From Parelaphostrongylus tenuis (lineage: Eukaryota > Nematoda > Chromadorea > Rhabditida > Metastrongylidae): DNA of 64,000 nt. The translations under genes and the position numbers were made by a program. Below the pieces are notes generated by a model that saw only the letters and a list, made by a program, of their open reading frames with translations, was not told the DNA's origin and made no database searches. Position 1 is the first letter of the stretch. The number at the start of each line of letters is the position of its first letter. Where the stretch lies: contig JAHQIW010006496.1 in the NCBI GenBank assembly GCA_019055375.1, forward strand, positions 1 to 64,000. The letters run 5' to 3'. Below are positions 54,801 to 64,000 of this stretch, piece after piece.

Positions 54801-57800
54801 AGTGCCTTTCACTTGCCTCTCAAAACTCCAAAAGCGAGAATATTTGCGATGCCAACAACTTTCCGGTTCAATGGAAATTGTGATGTAAACTGCGTCATTT
54901 TTCGGTAAATTTGGATACTTAGATACTCAAAAAATGAGTTGCTGTCTACTTCATCAACTAAGTTGAAAGTCTTCTTTATGCTTGTGAAAATGAGGTAATA
55001 TAACATTTCGTGCTTTTACAGTGCTCTGTTGAGCTTCATTTTCTACTTATAGATAACAACTGCCGTGTTGAATTATCTTTTGAAATCCGAATTTATCGCA
55101 TGGCTCACCACTGTCAGTCCTGGAGATAGTTGAGAAGCAGTTGAGGAAAAAGTTTACTGCGAAATGTCACTGATAGTTGTTACTTGCATTTTTTATAGTC
55201 TGTGAAGAAAGCTACCGAATTGTTCAAAACAGGCTGTATAATCTACAAGTGTTTGAATTCAGTCCGTTGATATATAGGGCTGTACAGTCCTGCACAGATA
55301 TATTAGAATGTGAGATATTTGAATAGCAAGATATTGAGATGGTGAAGCAGACAACTGTCCGATTTAGGACTGGTTCCATTGTGTATTACAGATGTCCTAC
55401 TAGTTTTAACCTGTGCTGAAGACAGCATAGGTGACGTTGTGAAGCGTGCGGCCATTTCTTCAGGTTTATATATGTCCGGATAGAGTCTTGGCGTTGTAGT
55501 TTGCTGATATTGCATGACTATAGATCCCTGCGATAGATATCCGTGGATTAGTGCAGAATCTAGAAGGTGGATTTGTAGAATAAATACCGACATACCACTA
55601 GTAGTCTATATCCTATGAACCGTAAGCTTGCGATTCGGACCGTTCGTTCTTCGAGGGAATCAATATTTACAGACGGGTTCTTATCGGTTATCCAAGGGCT
55701 GGGCAAGAAATTTTTGTCAAAGTTATTAATCATTGGAAAGTCTAAACCTTCGGCTACGCGCTGCGTCTACGGCTTTTTTGAAGTATTCTTCTTATAACAC
55801 CTATGCAAAAAGAAAACATCTGTGTTTCACACACGTATATTTCTTGCTGAATAGAATTCCTCACTCAAATTATTTATAACCATTCGATAGCGTAGTAGCG
55901 ACCATTCCAACGCCGTGCTTAATTTCTCGAGGGACCGCCTCATTGCAGTGTAGCAGAGAAAATAAGATGGACTTTCAAAAATTCGGCGCGCTTGTTTATC
56001 GGTTAATATACGGTCTGGGTGTCCACTGGTCGTAGATTAGATTCGGCGCATCGCGATTGATCGGTCGATCGAAATGTGTTGGCGCGTCACATTGAAGTGC
56101 GACTTTTGTTACTGGACTAAGTATTTCTTCTCCACTTTAAAAGAAACACCATATTAAGCGTACGACTCTGATACTACAAGATTTCCTCTACATGTTCACA
56201 TGCTTATCGTGCTTACACCGAAGTCATAGTAAAATGAAGCGGCCGATGTAAAACACAATTTTATCTTGAATGCTACAACGTTGTAAAAGGTTATTTCAGA
56301 AGAGGAGCTCATAACGTTGTAGCCAGAAATCTAAATTTTGGAATGATTACTTATCCTCTTATAAAAAATTTTTTTTCGAACGAGAGGGATCGTTTCTTCA
56401 TTTGTCTCCGGATAGCCGAAATAACCGCAACCGTGTCAGTGTCGACAATCAGATCAGCGCTCGCCTTTGCTCATAAGTATCCTTTATGGATTATGCAATA
56501 TAATAAAGTTGGAATTCACTCAAATGCGTGTCTTTTTCCGTCAACTTTGTTTTCTTACCACAACCACATAGAGTTTGGTTTTATTTTGATTCGCAGTCTC
56601 GTCTTCCTGAACAGTTCAAGAACTTAGCTGCGATCATTCTTTCCGTATGGTGGTTTCAACTGTAATAAACGCACTATTGACATCTCAAGTTCAGGTGCTT
56701 TTGCCGGATTCGAATGCGATATAATAAAACTGTCATGGAAAGTAATCAACCAGGTGCTTAAATGTTTGCAATCGATATCGGACGATCTCAGAATGAACAG
56801 AAGGATTTCTGATCTCGTTGCATCTTGCTTCTCACTGCTGCTACTCGTGGCTCCTAATGCGGTATCTCTTATGTTTCACTATTTTACGTCTACAGATCTT
56901 CGTTTTGTTTCACATCTACTGTTCTTCGTTATTTTCCTGATTTTATGACTGCTTGTAGAAGGCTGAATTGCGACAGTTCTCGAATAATTTTGCTCGAAGA
57001 CTTCAAAATCGCCGCCAGTCAACCGTTATCTGTTACATTATCGTTTCTCTTCTCAGTGAGGTTCATCGTTTACAAAAGTTATCAGGTATACGTGCTTTCG
57101 ATCGCACTTTTAATTGCTATATGTTCTTTTCGATTTACTGCAAACTTATTTATCATCTCCTTTTTTAGTGATTTTTCATGACTAGATGAACTAGTTGTTC
57201 TAAACACTGTTCTTCGAGTCACTTTTATTATTGTCTTTTTTTATGCTATACTGATTTTTAAAATCAGCATGCACATATTTTAGACAAGATATCAGAGTAG
57301 ATTATCCTATTTTTTATAATAGTTATGCCCAATGCTTCTCTGTTATTGTAATGAGGACACATTTACAATATATTTGCAAAATTATTGGTTCTTGACAGAC
57401 CAATTATAGGTGCGCCGAGGGCTGAACGATCAATCGAAATCGAGGATGGAAAAGTTTGCATTCTTAGTATTGTTTATGCGCTGCTTCCTTCGATTCCGCG
57501 TTTGAATACTGAACAATGCTTTATGATTAGAAAGCTGTGCAGTATCATGAGTATCATGCCGTCAACACAATACAATCACCAAGTACAGTTCCATAATAGT
57601 ACAGCTAATGGACGATTAGCTACAAAAATTCGTTTTTAGCTTGTGTGCTTACTTCTCGAAATAAGCAAGTACGTCATAGTGAAGAGCGTTGAAATCGGAA
57701 CGATAGACGCAGTTCTTCAAATTCTTGCCGACCATATAGAACGTGATCCACAACGTACAGACGTGTCTGCGATGATCTGGTTTCTTGGCTTAGGTAGCAG

Positions 57801-60800
57801 ACTAGAGGTGACGGTGTTGTTAAGTTTGCAAATTAGATTGGATTCCATAAAAGTACAATTTAGGTGTGTCAACGTATTTTCGACGGTTAGGTGAATTGCT
57901 CACTGCCCAATCACGTCCTCCCGTTGCTCTGTTGATGCCACAGCTCCCAGCTCAAGTTTCCTCGTGCAAATAGTCAAATGACCCTACAAGCTGCTGTAGT
58001 GCAAGCCGATGGCAGAAAAACTGTAAGTAAACTGCTTTCTAGATCAAAAAGGAATATTATCTGCATTGGGAAATATCGCGGAGCGAGAAAACCTTTGGAG
58101 CATTAGAACAAAATTTGAAGTTGACAGCTGATGTTGGATGTCTGTTGAAGGTGATGAAGGTTCAGTTGAAGGTCTGCGAAATACATATTCATAAGACCTA
58201 CAACTTTATTCCAATGTCTAAAGTCATAATAGAGGAAGCTGTAGTCAATTGATGCATGTTATCAGGAAGCAATGCAAAGGTTCGGCCCTCAGCCTCAACA
58301 CATCCTTGCAATCACCTGGAAGCGCCTTAGCCTGGCTATTTTCAAAATTGAGAAGTCTGTCCACATTAGTATTCTACGACTTCACGAAGGAGATAAAATT
58401 TTCAAGCAGGTCGAATCATCACCTCAAATGTTTGAAGACCTCGGGAACGATGACTGCGAGGAAAGAAAGTCGAATGCTTGAAGTGCTGGAATCTGAATAA
58501 TAGAATATAAGGAATTGTACAATATAAAAGAAAGTTATGAGAACTAGGACAGTGTCGCCCTTTGCTGCGCTTAGAATTAAGGAGAACTTGAGAGATGTGG
58601 TGTTAAATCCCCTCACATTATCCTCATATCCTATATGTTAAGTAATAGTGTAGTTGTTCCACGCAAAAATGTTGGAATGTCATCAATTCTTCCCTATCAC
58701 GGGAATCTTCTCGGTGATTTCTGTTATGTATACTTCTAATCTTTTTACATTCATGTTCAGTGCACCTATGCAAAAATCCCTATTAAATTGTCCTTCCTAC
58801 TTTTAAGATGATCTTCATCGTCTTCTTCACATCCTAAATCGTGCAAACGTACCTTTACTGTGGAGAAATGTACTGAGTTGGAAAGCTGTCTATGATCTTC
58901 ATAAAACACCTCATACCTCAACATTTCTCGGTTTCTGACTTTAGCACTATTTTTCCTTTGTGAGGGACACTTTACTATTTATTATTCATCTCTGTGCATC
59001 CCAATTGCAAATGGTAAAAATGAAATGTGATCTTCATAACCAAATTGTCATAAGTTTTTTCACCCTCAGCTTCTACTTTTTGGTTATTGAAGTTTATACC
59101 CAACCCTATCTGGTCGGCGCGTTTTCCCCTCTCTGAAAGAGTTTTATTAGTCACCCGATAGCTTAAATCTAGACAGTTTTAATGTTGTGCAAAATGACGT
59201 TTTAAAGTTGATGCATTTTTTGTTGCACGGAGCTCTTCTGTCAGGTTTTCAGAATCAGTGGAAAGCTTAAATCTAATGATTTTAATACTATACTCGATTT
59301 TTGAGAAAGCCTTTTTTTGCGCTATGGTAGCGAAAATGGAATTGAGTTTCGCATCCGGCGCACAGTTTTTGTCAGCGGGGTATGCGAGTGGCTGTGGTGA
59401 TCGGATTTGGCAATATTTGCAACAAACGGCACTATGATGGCTAGGGTTTGTGGTGAACTTCTATCACCTTCTAGTATTCGATAATGTTGAATCATGTGCT
59501 GGATCCTGTGCGACGTTCAAACTTCTATAGATAACTCAAAATTATTTGATATATTAATATTTGCATATATCTGTATATATAGTTACATATATATGTAACA
59601 TACCACAGTTAATTCGATTACAAATAAAAAGATTCTAGTTAGTTATACAGACTTTTAGTAGTTGTATGATGGATGGATTCAAATAATTTCGAAGCTAAGT
59701 TGGTTTTTGAAAAGGTCTTCGTAGAGCGCTAGGTCGGTAAGATGGTCAATATTCGCACTAGTGGGCTGAGGCTGCCTAAGCTGAGGTTTAGTAGCGGGTT
59801 TGGTGATACAAAATGAAATCAAAAGCCTAGGCCTATAGGACGTCAGAAGAAATTTCCATCGACAATTTCGATACGGAAAGCTGAAAACGTTTACGAACAA
59901 GAGAAAATTTTTTCCTATTAACGAGACTCGCGTCCTTTCGAGGCGGCTTTGGAAGCGATTCGAGAGGCAAACAACGATGCGCGCTGAGTGTAAAACTCAG
60001 TTTTCTTTTCGCTGCTCATAACCCCAAAAAGTCTTTTTCGAAAACCAACTTTAGTACCAAAATCAGCAGGATAAGTTTTCTGATGATATTGAAAGTCTAG
60101 CGGTAAAGCTCTGTCCTGGGAAAGCGCGCTGAATGTAAAACATAATTATATTACACTACTGCAGTGCTCTAGACAGGCTATTTTTGAAAATAAACCACGA
60201 CATCAAAATTGTCGAGATTCATAGCATCGAGTGATTACTAAGACTAAAAGATGCACGAAACGCTTTGTCTCCCAAGGGTAGAGACGGTCACCGAGAACCG
60301 CAGAATCCCCTAACTTCTAACTAGCATGTGATAATGGTAATCTCTCCACAAAATAGCGCTTCTTTTAGTACAGAACAGGCTTCACGATTAGGAGAACACT
60401 TTGTCTAAGGGGAAATCATTGTTCAACTAGGATATAGAACCACTCCTCGACATAGATCTTTTGTACGTTAATGTCTGTTAAAGTCGATTTACAGATATGC
60501 AATAATTTTAGACTGCATCGAGAAGTTTGCCCTACAACTCTTCTTCTGACGATGGAGTACTTCCTCTAAGCAGCACTACTCAAGGTAGTTCATCGATTCA
60601 TTTCTTCATTACTTTTTGCTTACTTCTTGCCCATGTTAGAGGTATTCGTAACTCTTTCGCATTTTCCACAACTGCTGATAGTTTCGTAATTAGTTGAAAC
60701 CCGATTTGCAACAGTGCTCAAGATACTAGTTATGACTGATGAAACGGGAAAAAGCAGCAAATCACATTCTCCAGAGGCTTTGATCTTAAGAGAAATTTTG

Positions 60801-63635
60801 GATTTGAATAACAAACTTTTTTCTTGAAGCGAGGTATTGAAATTTGAAGGGGTGATGAGCTCGTGTGACGCAGTGGTTAATAATGATCTGCGTCGCACAC
60901 CTGGTCGATGATTCAGTTCCGCTCGCTAGGCTTTACGAGCACGAATTTTGATGCGGTGCACAGACCGCCTTTGAGATCATCAACCTCGCAAAGGATTTTA
61001 TGGATTTGTGACCAGGCGAACACGTTTCGGTTCTTTGCTGGGTTTCGTGCCGGCAGCACCAACTTGAAGGATTAACTGCGCTCCGAATCCGGCGAAGTTG
61101 GGCGAGAGGCCGTCATCAAGCAATTGAAGAGGATCCGACTTTGACTTCAGGGTTACGACGCATACTTCGAATAGTGTTGTTAAGCAGTTCTAATTACTTC
61201 TGGTCAATAAATTTAGTCTCTATTGCTCTAATGCCAAGATTAATGAGAAGACTTAATATTCTGTGGAAAGGTTTTCGTTACGGCTGCACATAAAGGCGGA
61301 ATCCCGCTGAATGTGTCTCAGTTACGGAGATTTTTTTTCTTCTGTTTCCTGATAGTTCTCTAATATCTCTATGATGATAGGCATTATTTTTTAGCTGTGT
61401 CAGCAATTGTTTGCTCGTTTTGAATGTATCTTTCTGATACTGAACACTGAGCAACTCATATATGATTTGTTTTCAGGTGATCTGTTAGCTGAGGATGCTC
61501 GCCATATAATTATGAAGTTAATCATACCCACAATAGTGTTCTTGTCAAAGAATATGCCTGTAGTAGAATATTTCGTTAACGTCGGCAAATTTTCTGGAGA
61601 TTTTCTGTTTGTGGTGGATTTGTTCGAATTGCTTCATCCACTGATTGACATATATATTGCGGAGGTTATGATAAGGTATGCCACCTGAATTCTATAATAT
61701 CCTAGCTCAAAACTTCAAGTTTGAACTTTCAGAATTGTCCTTGTGCCAAATCTCATTGTGTATATGAGCAATGAGGATTTAGAAGACAGTCTCATACCCC
61801 TAATATCAAAGTATTTCTTTAGCACACACTGTGGCTAAGGTTCGTAGCTTTAGACAGTGATTTAACGCCTCTGTCCGGCGTTACCTTCTATACTTTCTCC
61901 TTTCAGAAAACCGGTTTGTCCGACTGGTTGTTTTCAAATTTTCATGCATACTGTGAACGTGCAGCATCTCAAGACATATGCGTGTTTATGTCTGACAATA
62001 CTGCCAAACAGAATCGCTTACAATTTCGTGCTTTTTTCACTGTTTGTCGAGCGCTGGAACTAGATTCATGTGAGTAAAATTCTTATGTTGTTTTTCCTCA
62101 AAGTGAAATATTTTAGTCACATTTTCATCCAGGTATATCATTCGTGTGTCAAACCATTGCAGGACAACAACTTGGACATTGCCGATCGTATCTTCAACTC
62201 CATTGAAGATGCGTGGAGTCTCTCGAGTTCGGAGTCGACGACTGATTTCAAAGTAGTTTTTATCCTATGTTTTGACCAGCTGGTAATAGAAAATTCATGT
62301 TTTCATGCCATTTACAGGAACTCACTCCAGAGTTTTTCTCTTTGCCGGAGTTTCTAAGAAATCATGAGAAATTCTATTTGGGCACACGCTGAGGTGGTGA
62401 AGTTGTTGGTGACGTCAAATTACCAGATTGTGTACCTGATTCCGATCCTCGGCTATTTATCTTGATCCACAGACAAGCTCTGGGTAGGTTAAATTGGTTT
62501 CAGATCTTCTTCGTGTTTTTATTCAAAGGCTGTTTAGAATCTTCTATTGTTACCAAGAATCTTCATTTATGGATTGATTTGGTGTTTGGCTTTAAACAAA
62601 GTGGCAGAAGTGCTGTAGACGCCATCAACGTCTTCCATCCATCGGTTTGTGATTTGTCGCTTGAAATTTTTGATCTGAATGAAAAAACATTCTGGAACAT
62701 CCTTATTTGATTGAGTAGTGCATATATTTGTTTTTTCAGTTTGAAAAAGTTTTGTAAAGTTTTCTGTAAGCTTGACTGCAGATTGCGAACTAGGACTAAT
62801 TTTGCAGGCTCTCTTTTGAATGCCTGCTTAGAACTAATGTAGCAGCTCATGTATTTATGAAGTCTTTGCTTGAGTTACTAGATCATCTAGAAAATAATGT
62901 ATTCGTGTTTTGAAATTTGACGCGTTTTCCTTCTATGATGTTCGTTAGTAATATTAATGCCGCTAATGATGTTATTGTGTCTATCACAAGCAGTACAGGC
63001 TCTGTTTTGTTTCATAAGTGTTGTTGTCGACTGTTTACCAAGGGCAGACCAGTGGTTGCTTTCTAAATACCTATAAAGAAGTTCGTTCCTTTTCTGAATT
63101 AGATAATGATATTGAACGTAATTTATGGTGAAGTGGCTTATATTCAGATTTCTTCGATGAGCTTCTCGCCTAAAAATTGTCTCATCGTACTTGGTTGTGA
63201 TTCTGGTACGATTATCACTTATCAAGTCGACTTCGACGATAAGGTTAGCGCCTCACCTCCTACTTAAGATCATTTAGTTTTCTGTTTCAAGTGCGTATTG
63301 CAGAGTGTTAAATCGGTAAAGGAGCGGTTGCATTTGCTCGGTCATTCGCATCCTATTACTGCCATAGGAGTCTGTGATGAATTTAGCGTACTTGTCAGCG
63401 CTGATTCTAGTGGGAAAGTCATTGTTTGGGATTGTACAAAGTATGATATTTTCGTTTGCTTGCCATTCTCTTTCATCAAATCATGGTGTTGATATTGGAT
63501 TTTAGATTGATATTTATTCGTGTGCTAAGACAATCGTGTTCGTCCGCCATCCGATCAGTATGCATCAGTCAAACAACAGCAGATATCGCCATTGCAATCG
63601 ATGTCGAAGGAGGCAGCATTGTGGAATTTTATACT
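41671..63635 (+). CDS. LYST: LYST/Beige-type BEACH-WD40 gene, damaged, continues past the window
   Basis: Spliced plus-strand gene for a large lysosomal-trafficking-regulator-like protein. Best exons: 41671-41842, 45187-45322, 45405-45548 (weak), 45604-45688, 45759-45892, 47147-47257, 47351-47458, 48943-49140, 49305-49529, 49595-49724, ~50567-50706, 51091-~51268, 52251-52489, 52691-?, 52951-53149, 53207-53315, 53383-53545, 56695-56861, 56959-57085, 57410-57582, 57640-57793, 58043-58119, 58266-58409, then BEACH exons 62163-62252, 62318-62483, 62538-62644 and WD40 exons 63148-63243, 63304-63440, 63506-63635. The diagnostic stretches [44 protein letters not shown] and the WD40 block [15 protein letters not shown] point to LYST rather than neurobeachin. 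LYST controls size and traffic of lysosomes and related organelles; C. elegans has one ortholog, lyst-1. The start exon is not identified. PH and half of BEACH are missing, a TGA interrupts BEACH, and WD40 repeats run past 64,000. Confidence 0.85.
41843..42289 (-). other. G+C-richer stretch with a long minus-strand frame, unassigned
   Basis: The minus-strand frame 42416-41856 is the longest single frame in the window (186 codons) but its first third is foldback element. The rest ([26 protein letters not shown]) has no stable family identity. The LTDPDAP string recalls PEBP proteins, but nothing around it does. Confidence 0.3.
42290..43105 (+). repeat. Foldback (MITE-like) element, about 800 bp
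   Basis: The left arm cgacctcattcgctg, with agtgttggtaaccattcg, pairs with the right arm cgaatggttactaacactcc and ccagcaaatgagatcgg. It has a G+C-richer centre (42,640-42,780) with cacgtg palindromes. It lies in the first LYST-like intron. Confidence 0.7.
43120..44780. repeat. Cluster of diverged repeat units in a LYST-like intron
   Basis: Several units share gcacgtgtttcggccttt-like, cagcctcgtcagt, gcacggtgcctttcg and tgaacgaaac/cactcgattg segments in both orientations (about 43,130-43,500, 44,040-44,200, 44,215-44,480 and 44,480-44,740). A related piece lies at 14,780-15,150. It is a moderately repeated non-coding family; no reading frame and no clear ends. Confidence 0.5.
44785..44885. repeat. 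TA microsatellite
   Basis: Two runs of (TA)n separated by tgtatgtatagacaca, in the first LYST-like intron, 300 bp before exon 45187. Confidence 0.75.
45893..47146. other. LYST-like intron, no recognised feature
   Basis: AT-rich intron of 1.25 kb without identified repeats or exons. Confidence 0.5.
47147..53545 (+). CDS. LYST-like middle exons (alpha-helical repeats)
   Basis: A run of well-formed exons. 47147-47257 carries [18 protein letters not shown], 47351-47458 a [16 protein letters not shown] segment, and 48943-49140 [20 protein letters not shown]. 49305-49529 carries [20 protein letters not shown] and 49595-49724 [20 protein letters not shown]. 51091-51268 carries [13 protein letters not shown]. 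52251-52489 carries [19 protein letters not shown] and 52951-53149 [19 protein letters not shown]. 53207-53315 carries [20 protein letters not shown] and 53383-53545 [18 protein letters not shown]. Leu-rich amphipathic helices fit the armadillo-like N-terminal two thirds of LYST. The frame stays open past the 52489 donor to a TGA at 52616-52618, so that exon may be longer in some transcripts. Phase between 49140 and 49305 does not match. Confidence 0.7.
48560..48850. repeat. Member of a second foldback-like family
   Basis: It shares caacggactaa/caacgggctaac, gtgtgaa(a/g)cgta and ccagcgaaaa(a/g) motifs with 28,905-29,040, 13,230-13,440 and 59,940-60,140. No transposase frame. Confidence 0.4.
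52404..53626 (+). repeat. Source copy of the 1.22-kb duplicated block
   Basis: This is the copy with intact frames and compatible splice phases on both sides (52489 upstream, 53545 to 56695 downstream), so it is the functional member. Homology with 60,930-62,151 starts at ctttacgagcacg inside an exon and ends at ttcgtgtgtca in the following intron. Orientation is direct. Confidence 0.85.
53627..55659. other. LYST-like intron, no recognised feature before the foldback element
   Basis: Two kb of unique-looking intron between exon 53383-53545 and the foldback at 55,660. The minus frame 54580-54314 has no family match. Confidence 0.5.
55660..56425 (+). repeat. Foldback (MITE-like) element in a LYST-like intron
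   Basis: It contains ggctgggcaagaaatttttg, then ctcgagggaccgcctcat, agccagaaatctaaattttgg and gagggatcgtttcttcattt. Same family as 22,850-23,560. Confidence 0.65.
56695..58409 (+). CDS. LYST-like exons before the expected PH-BEACH region
   Basis: Exon 56695-56861 joins 53545 in phase (residues [17 protein letters not shown]). It is followed by 56959-57085 ([19 protein letters not shown]), 57410-57582 ([19 protein letters not shown]), 57640-57793 ([18 protein letters not shown]), 58043-58119 ([19 protein letters not shown]) and 58266-58409 ([15 protein letters not shown] ... [11 protein letters not shown]). All six joins are phase-consistent. The last exon resembles the LYST stretch just before PH-BEACH (in human LYST a helix containing HWQELIQQLTHDRAVW). 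So the next exons should encode the PH and BEACH start; they are not found downstream. Confidence 0.75.
58410..60854. other. Region where PH/BEACH-start exons are expected but not found
   Basis: 2.4 kb with only short frames, a TA-rich patch (59,530-59,640) and second-family foldback relics (59,940-60,140). None of the PH-BEACH signatures (TNLWYTGQITNFEYL-like, PVFPWIL-like) occur in any frame I read. Confidence 0.55.
60855..60930 (+). repeat. 5'-only SINE fragment at the left edge of the duplicate
   Basis: Only the first 75 bp of the SINE are present (gagctcgtgtgacgcagtgg, then ctgcgtcgcacacctggtcg and a decayed B box). The family sequence stops exactly where homology to 52,404 begins (gctttacgagcacg). 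Confidence 0.65.
60930..62151 (+). pseudogene. Duplicated, frameshifted block of LYST-like exons
   Basis: This is near-identical to 52,404-53,626 (offset about 8.53 kb), including introns. It carries partial copies of the exon ending at 52489, the exon near 52691 and the three exons at 52951-53545. Differences that break coding: an AGGATTAACTG change giving TAA in the open frame after the first donor, an extra base near 61275, and a 2-bp loss near 61811 (tctaagtg against tcaaag) that shifts the frame to a TAA at about 61837. The exon at 61477-61675 is intact. The copy begins inside the first exon, so it has no acceptor of its own there. It cannot splice in phase to the BEACH exon at 62163. 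It is best read as a non-functional duplicate or a mis-assembled second haplotype. Confidence 0.8.
62163..62644 (+). CDS. Central BEACH-domain exons, with an in-frame TGA
   Basis: Exons 62163-62252 ([17 protein letters not shown], then [11 protein letters not shown]), 62318-62483 ([13 protein letters not shown] ... [13 protein letters not shown]) and 62538-62644 ([20 protein letters not shown] ... DAINVFHPS) join in perfect phase. They match the middle of the BEACH domain of LYST almost word for word. The HRQAL and WIDLVFG core motifs are present. At codon 25 of the second exon (62390-62392) the codon is TGA, between GTR and GGEVVG, where human LYST has Gln. The start of BEACH and the PH domain are absent upstream. 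The last part of BEACH (the region that in human reads GMDVSAVEDP and beyond) is not found downstream. Confidence 0.85.
63148..63635 (+). CDS. LYST-like WD40 exons, running off the right edge
   Basis: Exon 63148-63243 gives [20 protein letters not shown] and [12 protein letters not shown]. Exon 63304-63440 gives a full WD repeat, [15 protein letters not shown] through [11 protein letters not shown], with the GH and WD dipeptides. Exon 63506-63635 gives [20 protein letters not shown] and [20 protein letters not shown], matching the LYST repeat around SGDIATVCDS. Phases agree across all three. Further repeats and the stop codon must lie beyond base 64,000. 63636-64000 shows no clear exon. Confidence 0.85.
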
Positions 63636-64000
63636 GTAAGGGTTTTCGAACTAACCATTTTATAAAAAAATCTGTTGGAACTCTTCATAATCTAGCTTCT
63701 ATTTCCGAATTTGAATCGAAAGTACCAAACAGTCTGTAATTCGAAAGATGTCAAAGTCAAGAAGTTTCCATTCGATTCTGGATTTCCTTTGTTGTGATTG
63801 AGAAATGGTTGATTACGATCGGTGAGAACTCTTGCGCTTGACGAACAGAGTGGGATCTGAGTGAATATCCACACATATACGGGAGGCCCGAATGGGCCGC
63901 AATCAGTTGATATCACCTCATTTTACTTGCGGTCTCCTATTTCTTTTCATAAAGGTTTTTATCGTGTATTTCCTCCGACATAGACTGTCTTACTGAGTGG

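Noticed and set aside
62390..62392. Selenocysteine at the TGA in the BEACH exon
   Set aside because: BEACH proteins are not selenoproteins and no SECIS-like context is expected; nonsense change or error is simpler.
1..64000. CRISPR array, prophage, toxin-antitoxin or other prokaryotic system
   Set aside because: No regularly spaced repeats, no prokaryotic gene packing; the intron-rich content is clearly animal.

Overview
The window reads as animal, and most likely nematode (probably a clade V/strongylid parasite such as a hookworm relative; the species is my inference). Genes are split into short exons of about 40-240 bp. Introns range from about 45 bp to nearly 7 kb, with gt(a/r)agt donors and worm-like ttt(c/t)ag acceptors. 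A perfect ttttttcctag acceptor lies 3 nt before the ATG of the best gene, as expected for a spliced-leader site. The rest is dense with decayed transposons, foldback elements, tRNA-derived SINEs and TA microsatellites. There are no operons, CRISPR arrays or prokaryotic signals.

Layout. 1-12.2 kb: repeat-rich, with a broken RTE-type LINE (4.84-7.70 kb, +), an inverted fragment of the same LINE family (3.69-4.75 kb, -), a probable piggyBac remnant near 9.9 kb, a 300-bp polypyrimidine tract at 11 kb and a possible minus-strand terminal exon at 11.6 kb. 12.26-35.93 kb (+): an ortholog of SCYL2/CVAK104, the SCY1-like pseudokinase, in about 20 recognisable exons. 36-41.3 kb: the last two exons of an unidentified plus-strand gene (38.6-38.9 kb), a degenerate tandem copy of them, SINEs and a foldback element. 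41.67 kb to the right edge (+): a lysosomal-trafficking-regulator (LYST/Beige) type BEACH-WD40 gene, with helical-repeat-like exons from 41.7 to 58.4 kb, part of the BEACH domain at 62.16-62.64 kb and WD40 repeats from 63.15 kb onward.

Both main genes are membrane-traffic proteins: SCYL2 acts in clathrin-dependent endosome/TGN sorting and LYST in lysosome-related organelle size and traffic. I see no evidence that they are co-regulated; each probably has its own promoter.

The most interesting part is the damaged 3' half of the LYST-like gene. A 1.22-kb block of its own exons and introns (52,404-53,626) is repeated at 60,930-62,151, starting inside a truncated SINE and ending 11 bp before a BEACH exon. 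The exons for the PH domain and the first half of BEACH, which should lie there, cannot be found. The copy has frameshifts, the following BEACH exon has an in-frame TGA, and the C-terminal BEACH/linker exons are also not seen. Either this locus is a rearranged pseudogene or allele, or the assembly is wrong here (haplotype mis-join plus indels). SCYL2 also has at least one single-base frameshift in a homopolymer, which favours unpolished sequence for part of this. I found no convincing new type of biological system.
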